64,000 bases of DNA from Paludibacterium yongneupense DSM 18731 (GTDB lineage: Bacteria; Pseudomonadota; Gammaproteobacteria; Burkholderiales; Chromobacteriaceae). The DNA lies in the NCBI RefSeq assembly GCF_000422925.1, contig NZ_AUGZ01000019.1:42150-106149 (forward strand), read 5' to 3'. A model generated the notes under the pieces. The model was not told the origin of the DNA and did no database searches. It saw nothing but the letters and a program-made list of their open reading frames with translations. The translations under genes and the position numbers were made by a program. Position 1 is the first letter of the stretch, and each line of letters starts with the position of its first letter. Shown one piece after another: positions 40,965 to 49,887 of this stretch.

Positions 40965-41870
40965 ATGTCCACTCAATTTCCGAGTTCCTTGTCGCCGGTG
41001 CAGTCGTTGGCGGTCGACCCGCAGGGTCTGGCCGCCCTGTCGTCGCGTGCGTCCGCCGACCCCAAGGGGGCGGTTGGCGCGGTTGCCCGGCAGTTCGAAG
41101 CCATGTTTCTCGACAACCTGATGAAGACCGTGCGCGAAGTCCATTACAGCGACGATGAGCAAAGCAGCGAGATGCAGACCTACCGCGGCATGCTCGACCA
41201 GCAACTGGTGCAGTCGCTGACACAGGGAAACGGCATCGGCCTGGCCAAGATGCTGGAAAAGCAAATCGGAAAAATGGTAGGCGCCGATCCCGGGGGCGAT
41301 GTTCTGCCGACATCGGCGGCCAATGCCCCCTCGCTGTCGCGCTCGCTGCAAGCATACCAGCAGGCGCAGTATGGCCGCGGCGCGGTGGGGGATGCCGATT
41401 CGGCACAAGGCGCACGCCAATTCGTCCAGAACTTGCTGCCGCAAGCCGGCACCGCAGCCAGGCAGCTCGGCGTGGACCCGCAGCTGGTGGTGGCGCATGC
41501 CGCGCTGGAGAGCGGCTGGGGCAAACGCATCATTCGCAACCAGGACGGCAGCAACAGCCACAATCTGTTCGGTGTGAAAGCCGGCGGCGACTGGCATGGC
41601 GCGACGACGCAGGTGGCGACGACCGAGTTTGTGAACGGCAGCGCGCAGCGCAAGGTTGAGACTTTCCGCTCTTATGCGAACTACCAGGAGGCGCTCGGCG
41701 ATTACGCGAGTCTGCTGGGTACGTCGCCACGGTATCGCAGTGTGCTGAATCAGGGGCGCAATATCCAGGGGTATGCACAAGGTTTACAAACGGGCGGTTA
41801 CGCAACCGATCCGCGTTACGCGCGCAAGCTGGTCGACGTCATGTCTTCGTTGGCGCAATACGGCGCCTGA
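40965..41870 (+). CDS. flgJ: Flagellar rod cap and peptidoglycan hydrolase FlgJ (dual domain)
   Basis: This encodes 301 aa from ATG 40965 after AGGAGGG; the frame extends to 40920 without support. The N-terminal rod-cap domain has ARQFEAMFLDNLMKTVRE and YRGMLDQQLVQSL. The C-terminal glucosaminidase/lysozyme-like domain (about residues 150-301) has VAHAALESGWGKR with the catalytic Glu, NLFGVKAGGDW, FRSYANYQEALGDYASLL and the terminal TDPRYARKLVDVM. Dual-domain FlgJ is typical of beta- and gammaproteobacteria. It cuts the sacculus so the rod can pass. Confidence 0.95.
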   Translation: MSTQFPSSLSPVQSLAVDPQGLAALSSRASADPKGAVGAVARQFEAMFLDNLMKTVREVHYSDDEQSSEMQTYRGMLDQQLVQSLTQGNGIGLAKMLEKQIGKMVGADPGGDVLPTSAANAPSLSRSLQAYQQAQYGRGAVGDADSAQGARQFVQNLLPQAGTAARQLGVDPQLVVAHAALESGWGKRIIRNQDGSNSHNLFGVKAGGDWHGATTQVATTEFVNGSAQRKVETFRSYANYQEALGDYASLLGTSPRYRSVLNQGRNIQGYAQGLQTGGYATDPRYARKLVDVMSSLAQYGA

Positions 41871-41924
41871 GGCCCGGGCTCAAGTCCCGTGCCGGACGGT
41901 CGATATCTGAAGTAGAGGTGAATC

Positions 41925-43709
41925 ATGGGCGGAAGTCTTTTTTCTATCGGTGTCAGCGGCTTGAAAGCGGCGCAGGTCAATTTGGGCGTGACCAGCCACA
42001 ACGTGACCAATGCCAGTACACCAGGGTATTCGACGCAGACGGCTTATCAGGCCGCCGCGCAGCCGTTCGGCCAGGGCTATGGCTTTACGGGGCAGGGCGT
42101 CGACGTTACCGACGTAGGCCGCGCCTATAACTCCTTTCTCGGCACGCAACTGCAGACGGCGCAGGCGGCCGACTCGCATAATTCGAGCATGCTGTCGATG
42201 TTGAGCCAGGTCGACAATCTGATGGGCGATTCGTCGCAGAGTCTGAACTCCAGCATGCAGACCTATTTCGGTAGCGTGCAGACCTTGTCGCAGAATCCGG
42301 CATCGATTCCCAGCCGCCAGGCTGTGATCAGCAGCGCGGAAGGCCTGGTGACGCAGTTCAAGGGCATGAATACGCAGCTGCAGCAGCTTCAGGCCAGTGC
42401 CAATGGCCAGATCAGCGACAGCATCAACAGCATCAACGCGCTGGCGACCAATATCGCCGATCTGAACGGCCGCATCATGGCGCTTTCCGGCGCCGGCTCC
42501 GGCCATGAGCCGAATGACCTGCTCGACCAACGCGACCAGGCGGTGCTGCAGTTGAACAAACTGGTCAAGGCAACGTCCGTGACCCAGGCGGATGGCAGCT
42601 ACAGCGTGTTCATCGGCAACGGGCAGACCCTGGTACTGGGCACGACCACGAGCAAGATGTCGACGCTTCCCAATCCGAGCGACCCGGCCAACGTCAATGT
42701 CGTGCTGGATAATCCGAACGGAACCACGACCCAGCTCGCCGATTCGCTGCTCAAGGGCGGGCAGTTGGGCGGCTTGCTCGATTTTCGGGACAATACCCTG
42801 ATTTCTGCCCAGAACAGGCTGGGCAATCTGGCGATCGACCTTACGACGTCCCTGAACTACCAGAATAAACTGGGGCTGGACCTGAATGGCAATCCCGGCG
42901 GCAATCTGTTTTCGGATCTGACGTCGTTCGCGACCAAGCCGACGGATGCCATCGCGAACATGAGTGTGACGGCTGGGGATCCGACCCTGATCGCGGCGGC
43001 ATCGAACATGACGGCAGGCGCGATCAGCCCCAGCTCGAGCGGGGCGGTGGTGACCAGCGTCGAAGCGACCCTGCCCGCTTCCTACGGCTGGACCAGCACT
43101 ACGACGCCGCCTGACAGCACGACCCACCCGTCCATCGGCATCAGCGGCATCGCGGTCAGCGCGACGAGTGCGAGCAATATCACGGCGACGATCAGCGGCG
43201 GCTCCGCCCCCGGCACCTATAACGTCGTGGTCGACCCGACCACGCAGAACGGCTACAAGATCGTCGACGCCAGCGGCAAGGATCTCGGCATCAATTTCAG
43301 TACCTCGTCCCAGATGACGGGGGGCATGTCGTTCACGATCAAGCCGAATACCGCATCGACCTTCGGTAGCGGCGACAACAGCAATCTGATGCAACTGGCG
43401 CGGCTGCAGACCAAGACCGTCGTCGACAATAACCGCAATGGCAGCAGCTCGGGTCTGCAGACGTTTGCCAATGCCTACAGCACCACGGTCAGCGCGGTCG
43501 GGTCGGCCACCAGCTCGACCAAGCTGCAGCAGGCGGCCTCGCAGACGGCGCTGGAGCAGGCCACCACCGCGCAGTCGAATTTCTCCGGGGTCAATCTCGA
43601 TCAGGAAGCGGCTTTGCTGATACAGCAGCAACAGCAATATCAGGCGTGCAGCAAGGTCATCCAGACGGCGCAGACAGTCTTTGGGCAGTTGTTGGCTATC
43701 TTCAACTGA
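41925..43709 (+). CDS. flgK: Flagellar hook-filament junction protein FlgK
   Basis: This encodes 594 aa. The N-terminus LFSIGVSGLKAAQVNLGVTSHNVTNASTPGYSTQ... (split over residues 5-38) is the HAP1 signature, and LLDQRDQAVLQLNKLV and the C-terminal SGVNLDQEAALLIQQQQQYQACSKVIQTAQ... also fit. It is an exported junction protein. The gap to flgJ is 54 bases, with no obvious sigma-28 box (GCCGATAA) found there, so it is probably still within the flgB operon. Confidence 0.94.
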   Translation: MGGSLFSIGVSGLKAAQVNLGVTSHNVTNASTPGYSTQTAYQAAAQPFGQGYGFTGQGVDVTDVGRAYNSFLGTQLQTAQAADSHNSSMLSMLSQVDNLMGDSSQSLNSSMQTYFGSVQTLSQNPASIPSRQAVISSAEGLVTQFKGMNTQLQQLQASANGQISDSINSINALATNIADLNGRIMALSGAGSGHEPNDLLDQRDQAVLQLNKLVKATSVTQADGSYSVFIGNGQTLVLGTTTSKMSTLPNPSDPANVNVVLDNPNGTTTQLADSLLKGGQLGGLLDFRDNTLISAQNRLGNLAIDLTTSLNYQNKLGLDLNGNPGGNLFSDLTSFATKPTDAIANMSVTAGDPTLIAAASNMTAGAISPSSSGAVVTSVEATLPASYGWTSTTTPPDSTTHPSIGISGIAVSATSASNITATISGGSAPGTYNVVVDPTTQNGYKIVDASGKDLGINFSTSSQMTGGMSFTIKPNTASTFGSGDNSNLMQLARLQTKTVVDNNRNGSSSGLQTFANAYSTTVSAVGSATSSTKLQQAASQTALEQATTAQSNFSGVNLDQEAALLIQQQQQYQACSKVIQTAQTVFGQLLAIFN

Positions 43710-43727
43710 TAGCCGGGAGGTTTTATC

Positions 43728-44642
43728 ATGCGAATCAGTTCGGCCTCGATTTTTGCGCTTGGCGCCTACGATATGAGCAATTTGCAGTCTTCGCTGCAAA
43801 AACAGCAGCTGCAGATCGACAATCAAACGCGTATCGTGACGCCTTCGGACGATGCGGTGGCGGCGACCGAGATTCTGCAGCTGAACGAGTCCAGCGGTCG
43901 CAACGATCAATTCAAGACCAATAGCCAGACCGCGCAGTCACAGCTGTCGTTTGCTTCGACGGCGGTGCAGAATGCGACCAATCTGGTGACCGAGATTCAG
44001 ACGCTGGCGATCCAGGCCGGCAATGCCTCGCTGGCAGCGCCGCAGCGGCTGGACATGCAGTCGGAACTCGCGCAGAAATTCGCGGCGCTGATCAGCAACG
44101 CTAACGCGACGGACGGTAGCGGCATCTACCTGTTTGGCGGCAACCAGCTCGATAAACCGCCATTCATCGCCGACCCGGCGATGAATGTGACCTACCAGGG
44201 CGATACCGGACAACGGCAGCTTGCGATCACGGACTCGCAAACGGTACCGATCAGCGAAGCCGGTACCCTCATTTTCGGTGATCCGAGCAATCCGCCCACG
44301 GTTTTCTCGAATATCCAGGCCTTGTCCAATTTGCTGCAGCAAGACCCCAAGCCGGCGACTTACGACAGCCAGTTGTCGAGCATCATCAGCGGACTGGCGG
44401 ATTCCCAGACGCAGATCCAGACCGCCGGCGCCGCCATCGGCGCCCAGCAGCAGGCGGCGCAGGTGGCGGAGACGACGAGCACCAGTCTCGACGATCAGTT
44501 TCAGCAGGCGATCGGCAATCTCCAGAATCTGGACATGCCGAAAGCCATCAGTCAGTTTTCAATGACAAGAACATCCCTGCAATATGCACAGCAGGCCTAT
44601 GTCAAAGTGACGGGACTATCGCTGTTCAACTATATCAATTGA
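43728..44642 (+). CDS. flgL: Flagellar hook-filament junction protein FlgL
   Basis: This encodes 304 aa. The flagellin-like N-terminus (ISSASIFALGAYDMSNLQSSL, QIDNQTRIVTPSDDAVA) and the NATDGSGIYLFGG segment are typical of HAP3. The C-terminal helix ends QYAQQAYVKVTGLSLFNYIN. It follows flgK by 18 bases and ends the operon; a short GC-rich inverted repeat overlaps the stop, and the convergent hydratase gene ends 22 bases away. Confidence 0.94.
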   Translation: MRISSASIFALGAYDMSNLQSSLQKQQLQIDNQTRIVTPSDDAVAATEILQLNESSGRNDQFKTNSQTAQSQLSFASTAVQNATNLVTEIQTLAIQAGNASLAAPQRLDMQSELAQKFAALISNANATDGSGIYLFGGNQLDKPPFIADPAMNVTYQGDTGQRQLAITDSQTVPISEAGTLIFGDPSNPPTVFSNIQALSNLLQQDPKPATYDSQLSSIISGLADSQTQIQTAGAAIGAQQQAAQVAETTSTSLDDQFQQAIGNLQNLDMPKAISQFSMTRTSLQYAQQAYVKVTGLSLFNYIN

Positions 44643-44664
44643 AGCCGGGCCGTTGCCGGCCCGT

Positions 44665-45453
44665 TCAAGGCTTCAGCCAGCCCGGCGCCCGCTTCTCGAT
44701 AAAGGCGGCGATGCCTTCTTTGCCTTCCGCCGTCTGCCTGACCCGGGTCAGGGTGGCGATCGCATCGGTCCGCGCTTCGCTGCCGACTCCCAGCCCGGAC
44801 AAGCGGTTGACCAGACTCTTCGCTTCGCGCATTGCCTGCGGTGCGTTGAGCAGCAACTGATGGACCGCTTGCTCGACCGCGGCGTCGAGTTCTTCCAGTT
44901 CGACCACCTGATGCAGCACGCCCAGCCGTTTGGCCTTGCCGGCATTGAAGCGCTCGGCGCTGATCAGGTAGCGCCGGGCCGCGCGCGCGCCTATGGTCCG
45001 AATCAGGTAGGGTACGGAGACGGCCGGCACGGTTCCCAGTTTGACTTCGGAAAAGCCGAACAGGGCGCCGGACGCGGCGATGGCGATGTCGCAGCAGGTG
45101 ACGAGTCCGACGCCGATGCCGAAGGCCGAACCCTGAACCCGCGCGATGGTCGGATGCGGGAGCGAGTCCAGCGTCTCCAGCAGACGGGAAAGCAGGCTTG
45201 CGTCGCGGCTCAGTTCTTCTTCGGTAAAATCGGCCTGGCGTCTCAGCCAGTCGATATCGTGGCCGGCGGAGAAACTGATGCCGCTGCCGGTCAGTATGAC
45301 GATCTTGACGCTGTCGTCGTCGGCCAGCGTTTCCAGTACCGCGATGAGGTAGGCGGTGCTATCGCCGTCGAGCGCATTATGCAGCTCGCCACGGTTCAGT
45401 GTGACCGTGGCGACCCCGCGAGGGTCGACAGCCAGAGTGATCGGGTCAGTCAT
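44665..45453 (-). CDS. Enoyl-CoA hydratase/isomerase family protein, methylglutaconyl-CoA hydratase-like
   Basis: This encodes 262 aa. The oxyanion-hole segment is SFSAGHDIDWL, and one catalytic Glu is in FSEVKLGTVPA. The position of the other Glu of classical crotonases (GGGCELA) is Gly here (FGIGVGLVTCCD), a form seen in methylglutaconyl-CoA hydratases of leucine breakdown and some isomerases. Substrate is therefore uncertain and a simple beta-oxidation hydratase is less likely. It is cotranscribed behind an alpha/beta hydrolase (12-base gap), with AGGAT before the ATG. Confidence 0.82.
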   Translation of the reverse strand: MTDPITLAVDPRGVATVTLNRGELHNALDGDSTAYLIAVLETLADDDSVKIVILTGSGISFSAGHDIDWLRRQADFTEEELSRDASLLSRLLETLDSLPHPTIARVQGSAFGIGVGLVTCCDIAIAASGALFGFSEVKLGTVPAVSVPYLIRTIGARAARRYLISAERFNAGKAKRLGVLHQVVELEELDAAVEQAVHQLLLNAPQAMREAKSLVNRLSGLGVGSEARTDAIATLTRVRQTAEGKEGIAAFIEKRAPGWLKP

Positions 45454-45465
45454 GATGAGATCCTG

Positions 45466-46254
45466 TCAATATGGGCAGAAAGCGATAATGGCGTTGGCCA
45501 TGGCGCCTGCGGCTTCCAGGTGCAGTACGTGTCCGGCGCCGGGCAGGATCTCCAGCCGGGCGCGCGGGATGAGTGATGCGAGAATGTCGGTCTGGTAACG
45601 CGGAGTCAGTCTGTCCTCGCTGCCCAGCAGTATCAGTGTCGGCAGGTTCACATTGCCGAGCCAGGTCCGCGCGTCGTGCCGCTTGATCCCTTCGATCAGG
45701 CGGATGACGGCATCCCAGTCGACCATGGCGGCCAGGCGCTTGAGTTCGGGGAGATGGTCGCCGTGTTGCGACAGATAGCGCGAGGAAAACAGCCACGGGA
45801 TGCTGATCGTGTAGCGCAGATCGATGCCTCCGACCCGGTTGGCCTCGATCCAGCTGTCGCACATGGCCGCATTGACCGCATCCGACCAGGCCAGAGTCGA
45901 CGCCAGGACAAGGCAGTCCACGCGGTCGGCGTGCTTGTGCACGACGTGCTGCGCCACCATGCCGCCGTAGGACAGGCCAAGCAGATGGACGCGGCTGAGC
46001 CCCAGGCGATCGAGCAGGCGCACGACGATGTCCGCTTGTTCCTCCATGGTATGGAGGGCCGTGTGCGGCTTGGCGCTTTGCCCCTGTCCGAGAAAATCGA
46101 GGCGCAGCACCCGGTAGCGGTTTTCCAGTATCGGCATCAGCAATGCCCAGGATGCGGTGGCCATGGTAATGCCGTTGAGCAGTAGCAAGGTATGCTCACC
46201 CTGTCCGCTCAATTCGTAAAAGATGTCGTGGCCGTCGAGCCGTATCAATCCCAT
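45466..46254 (-). CDS. Alpha/beta hydrolase
   Basis: This encodes 262 aa with AAGGAG before ATG 46254. The nucleophile elbow is GLSYGG (about residue 98), the acid lies in LGSEDRLTP and the His in GAGHVLHLE, so the triad is complete. LLLNGITMATASW carries the oxyanion-hole segment, with Asn-Gly where His-Gly is usual. No signal peptide. It resembles 3-oxoadipate enol-lactonase/BioH-like esterases in size; no substrate can be assigned. It is first in a two-gene operon with the crotonase-fold enzyme. Confidence 0.8.
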   Translation of the reverse strand: MGLIRLDGHDIFYELSGQGEHTLLLLNGITMATASWALLMPILENRYRVLRLDFLGQGQSAKPHTALHTMEEQADIVVRLLDRLGLSRVHLLGLSYGGMVAQHVVHKHADRVDCLVLASTLAWSDAVNAAMCDSWIEANRVGGIDLRYTISIPWLFSSRYLSQHGDHLPELKRLAAMVDWDAVIRLIEGIKRHDARTWLGNVNLPTLILLGSEDRLTPRYQTDILASLIPRARLEILPGAGHVLHLEAAGAMANAIIAFCPY

Positions 46255-46405
46255 GGCGTTCTCCTTGCTGCTTCATTTTAGTGGCGCGCGAGGCCGTGGC
46301 GTCAAGGTGAATCGTGGCATGCGAGAGCGCTAGTAAGTCATGTAACGTGATATTCATACTTTGGGTATAGAGTGACGCTACTTTTCTTGCCAGTCCCTCC
46401 GTATT

Positions 46406-48184
46406 ATGGCTATACCCCTGCAGTGCGCGCTTGACGCCGCCCCGCCTTCGTACGCCGAGGAGCTGTCCGCCATTCTCAACGAGCGGCGACTCAATCCGGT
46501 ATTCCAGCCTATCGTCGATCTGAATACCGGCGCCATTCTCGGCTGCGAGGGGCTGATCCGCGGACCGTCCAACAGTGCCCTGCATGCCCCGACCATGTTG
46601 TTTGCCCAGGCGGCCCGCCACGGGCTGACCGCACGCCTGGATCTTGTCTGCCGGCGCATCATCACCGAGCGATTCGTCGAACTGAAGCTGCCGGGCCTGC
46701 TGTTTCTCAATGTCAACCCCGAGTCCTTGCTGAGTCCCGAGCATTCGCCCGACAAGACGCGCTCCAATCTGCGCCAGATCGGGCTCGATTGCCGACGGGT
46801 CATCATCGAGCTGACCGAAACGCAGCCCAATGCCAGCTATCAGGACTTGCAGCAAGTGACCGCGCGCTATCGCCAGCAAGGCTACCGCATCGCGCTCGAC
46901 GATCTGGGGGAGGGGTTTTCAAACCTGAGGCTATGGTCGGAATTGCGCCCGGATTTCGTCAAGCTGGACAAGCATTTTGTTCAGAATATTCAGCACGATC
47001 CCCTCAAGGAACAGTTTGTCCGTTCCATGGTCGATATTGCGCAACAGTCCGGCGCGTTTCTGGTGGCGGAGGGAATCGAGTCGGCGGCAGAATTGCGGGT
47101 GTTGCGCCATCTCGGGGTGCAGTATGGGCAAGGCTATCTGATTGCGCGTCCGTGTGCCGTGCCGGCGCTGGATATGAAGGCCTCGATAGATGGTGTGGTG
47201 TGGACCGGCGCGCGCGGCAGGGCACGGCAGCAGCCTGTGGCGGCCGATCTTCTGATCGAGATCCGTGCGCTCGAGTTGTCCGACAACAATGACACCGCGT
47301 ATCGCCTGTTTGCCGACAATCCGGACTGCTTTGCGATTCCGGTGCTGGAGAACTCCGTGCCGGTCGGCCTGTTGCGGCGCGAACATTTTCTCGAACGGTT
47401 CGCCCGGCCCTTCAATCGCGAGCTGTACGCGAAGAAAAGCTGCTGCGTGATGATGGACCCGGAACCGCTGGTGGTGCCGGCTTCGATGACGATACAAGAG
47501 TTGTCAGGGCGGGTGGTGGCCTCTGGACGCAAGTATTTGAGCGATGGCTTCATCATCACGGAACAGGGCTTCTACCGGGGCATGGGCACGGGCTTCGATC
47601 TGATGCGCAAGATCACCGAACTGCAGATTTCGGCCGCACGCTATGCCAACCCGCTGACCGGCCTGCCTGGAAATGTGCCGATCAACGAGACGATCGATCG
47701 TCTGCTGCTGTCGTCGCTGCCCTTCGTGGTCGCTTATGCCGACCTGGATAATTTCAAGCCGTTCAATGATATGTACGGTTACGCTGCAGGCGACGAGTTG
47801 ATCGAACTGCTGGCCGGGCTGTTGCTGGAACAGGCCGATGGCGAGCGCGATTTTGTCGGCCATGTCGGCGGGGACGATTTTGTCCTCCTGATGCAGAGCG
47901 GGGATTGGGAAGCCCGCTTGCGCGGCACGCTACAGGCTTTCGATCGTCAGGTGGCGGCCTACTTCGAGCCCGCGCATCAGGCCGCGCGCGGGTTTCATGT
48001 GCGCGATCGCCGCGGCGAGCCGGTATTCGTACCGCTGACCACGCTTTCGATAGGCGTGCTGGGGGTCGAGCCGGGGCGTTTCGCCAGCTATTACGAAATC
48101 GCATCGGCGGCGGCGGAAACCAAGAAGATGGCAAAGCGTTCGTCCGGCAGTAGCTTGTTTATCGAGCGGCGGCGCGGCGATTGA
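46406..48184 (+). CDS. EAL-CBS-GGDEF domain protein (cyclic-di-GMP signalling)
   Basis: This encodes 592 aa, with no membrane segments. The EAL domain (about residues 15-250) has EGLIRG for EAxLR, NVNPESL, ELTET, LDDLGEG, KLDK and AEGIE, so the metal-binding residues look retained. A CBS pair (about 270-400) follows. The C-terminal GGDEF domain (about 420-590) has DLDNFKPFND and GGDDF in place of GGDEF, with Asp for the catalytic Glu. It is probably a phosphodiesterase with a regulatory or weak cyclase domain. No good ribosome site precedes ATG 46406. Monocistronic, divergent from the hydrolase operon. Confidence 0.88.
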   Translation: MAIPLQCALDAAPPSYAEELSAILNERRLNPVFQPIVDLNTGAILGCEGLIRGPSNSALHAPTMLFAQAARHGLTARLDLVCRRIITERFVELKLPGLLFLNVNPESLLSPEHSPDKTRSNLRQIGLDCRRVIIELTETQPNASYQDLQQVTARYRQQGYRIALDDLGEGFSNLRLWSELRPDFVKLDKHFVQNIQHDPLKEQFVRSMVDIAQQSGAFLVAEGIESAAELRVLRHLGVQYGQGYLIARPCAVPALDMKASIDGVVWTGARGRARQQPVAADLLIEIRALELSDNNDTAYRLFADNPDCFAIPVLENSVPVGLLRREHFLERFARPFNRELYAKKSCCVMMDPEPLVVPASMTIQELSGRVVASGRKYLSDGFIITEQGFYRGMGTGFDLMRKITELQISAARYANPLTGLPGNVPINETIDRLLLSSLPFVVAYADLDNFKPFNDMYGYAAGDELIELLAGLLLEQADGERDFVGHVGGDDFVLLMQSGDWEARLRGTLQAFDRQVAAYFEPAHQAARGFHVRDRRGEPVFVPLTTLSIGVLGVEPGRFASYYEIASAAAETKKMAKRSSGSSLFIERRRGD

Positions 48185-48306
48185 GCCGGTTGCCGCGCGG
48201 ATGCGTGGATGGACGGGTTGTGTAATTTATTAAACATACGATAGGCTGCGGTTATCCCACCTTATTGCATATTGCACTCAGGTGTTGCCGACCTCCGGAG
48301 CCTGTC

Positions 48307-49596
48307 ATGCCGAATCGCACGAACCCAGCGTCCGTACCATCGTACTACAGCGCCACTGCCCACCCTTGGGAAGGATTTCCTGCGCTTGAGGGCGACGTCC
48401 TCTGCGATGTGTGTGTGGTCGGGGGCGGGCTTGCGGGTCTGTCGGCAGCCTTGAACCTCGCTGAGAAAGGCTACTCTGTCGTACTGCTGGAAGCGGCCGT
48501 CATCGGGTTCGGCGCTTCGGGACGCAACGGGGGGGAGGTCATCAGTGGTTATTCCTGCGATATGGCGACCCTTCGTGCCCAGGCGGGCGACGATGCCGCA
48601 CGCGCCTTGTGGGATATGTCGGTGGAAGGGGTCGAAATCGTCGGCGAAAGAGTGGCGCGGCATGGCATCGCTTGTGACTGGACGCGCGGCTATTGCACGG
48701 CCGCGACGCGCCCCGGCCATGTTCGCGGGCTCGAAGATTGGCAGCGTACCGCCGCCAGCGTGTACGGCTATCGGCATTATCAGCTGTGGGGACGGGAGCG
48801 CCTGGCCACGCAGCTGGCGAGCGAGCGCTACCACGGCGCCCTGTTCGATAGCGAAGCCGGGCATCTGCACCCGCTGAACTATACCCGTGGCCTTGCACGT
48901 GCAGCGCAGGCCGTCGGCGTGCGCATCTTTGAGCATAGCCGGGTAGGGCAGTTGATGACGCAAGCGCGTCCGCAGTTGTCGACGTCGCGCGGGACGGTAA
49001 GGGCGGGCGAGGTGGTGCTGGCCTGCAACTGCGATCTGGGAGAACTGGTGCCGCAGCTGTCGCGCCGTATCATGCCGGCGGGAACGTATATGGTGGCGAC
49101 GCAGCCTCTGGGCGAAGAGAGAGCCCGCAGCCTGATCGCAAACAATATGGCGGTAAGCGACACCCGCTTTGTGCTCGATTACTACCGGCTGTCGGCCGAT
49201 CACCGCCTGTTATTCGGCGGCAAGGTCAGTTACAGCGGTCACGAGCCGCGCAACCTGGCCGCCGCGATGCGACGCGATATGCTGCGTGTGTTTCCCCAAC
49301 TGGCCGATGTCGCGATCGATTATGCCTGGGGTGGATTTTGCGACATTACGATGAATCGCGCGCCCGATTTCGGACGTTTGCAGGATCACGTCTATTATCT
49401 GCAGGGTTTTTCCGGTCATGGCGTCAATGTGACCGGTGTCGCGGGTAAAGTGGTGGCGGAGGCCATTGCCGCCGAGACGTCGCGTCTCGACGTGTTCGGT
49501 CGTCTGCGGCATCGCGATTTTCCGGGAGGCAGGCGGCTGCGCGCACCGGTGCTGGCCCTGGGAATGCTGTACTATCGCTTGCGCGATCTCTTGTGA
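48307..49596 (+). CDS. FAD-dependent oxidoreductase, gamma-glutamylputrescine oxidase (PuuB)-like
   Basis: This encodes 429 aa, close to PuuB (426). ATG 48307 follows CGGAG; the frame opens further upstream at 48265. The dinucleotide fold VVGGGLAGLSAALNLAEKG is at about residues 37-55, and FGASGRNGGEVISG is characteristic of the PuuB/OrdL branch of the DAO family. GFSGHGVNVTGVAGKV near residue 375 is the FAD-contacting C-terminal motif. In PuuB it oxidises gamma-glutamyl-putrescine. The neighbouring speA supports a polyamine role, but puuA, puuC and puuD are not here. Confidence 0.8.
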   Translation: MPNRTNPASVPSYYSATAHPWEGFPALEGDVLCDVCVVGGGLAGLSAALNLAEKGYSVVLLEAAVIGFGASGRNGGEVISGYSCDMATLRAQAGDDAARALWDMSVEGVEIVGERVARHGIACDWTRGYCTAATRPGHVRGLEDWQRTAASVYGYRHYQLWGRERLATQLASERYHGALFDSEAGHLHPLNYTRGLARAAQAVGVRIFEHSRVGQLMTQARPQLSTSRGTVRAGEVVLACNCDLGELVPQLSRRIMPAGTYMVATQPLGEERARSLIANNMAVSDTRFVLDYYRLSADHRLLFGGKVSYSGHEPRNLAAAMRRDMLRVFPQLADVAIDYAWGGFCDITMNRAPDFGRLQDHVYYLQGFSGHGVNVTGVAGKVVAEAIAAETSRLDVFGRLRHRDFPGGRRLRAPVLALGMLYYRLRDLL

Positions 49597-49635
49597 GACC
49601 AGGGCTGGCGGACGCGGGGTGCGGCGGTAAAATTT

Positions 49636-49664
49636 TTGCTTGTTATATCGCGTGGTATTGATAA
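49636..49664 (+). promoter_or_regulatory. Candidate sigma-70 promoter of speA
   Basis: TTGCTT and TGATAA are 17 bases apart in an AT-rich island 224 bases before the speA start. The implied leader of about 215 bases is GC-rich; no known regulatory RNA was recognised in it. Confidence 0.4.
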
Positions 49665-49887
49665 AATCCGCGCTCGTTTTGTCGTCGGGCGCAGGCCTGG
49701 CGGCGGTAGATACAATCTGTTTCGCTCCGACAAGCCGCGTCTCGCTGCCAGGAGCCCGCGTACCGATAATCGATCGGCCACAGACCGGATCAGCCGGGTT
49801 TGGGACAGGATCGTTTCCGTTGCGCAGGCCCCCCGCTGGCCGCGAACTTGGAGCGGGGTTATCCATCGCAGCAAAGAGGGAACTCTC

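Noticed and set aside
41871..41924. Separate sigma-28 promoter for flgKL
   Set aside because: No TAAA-N15-GCCGATAA-like sequence in the 54-base gap; read-through from flgJ is simpler.
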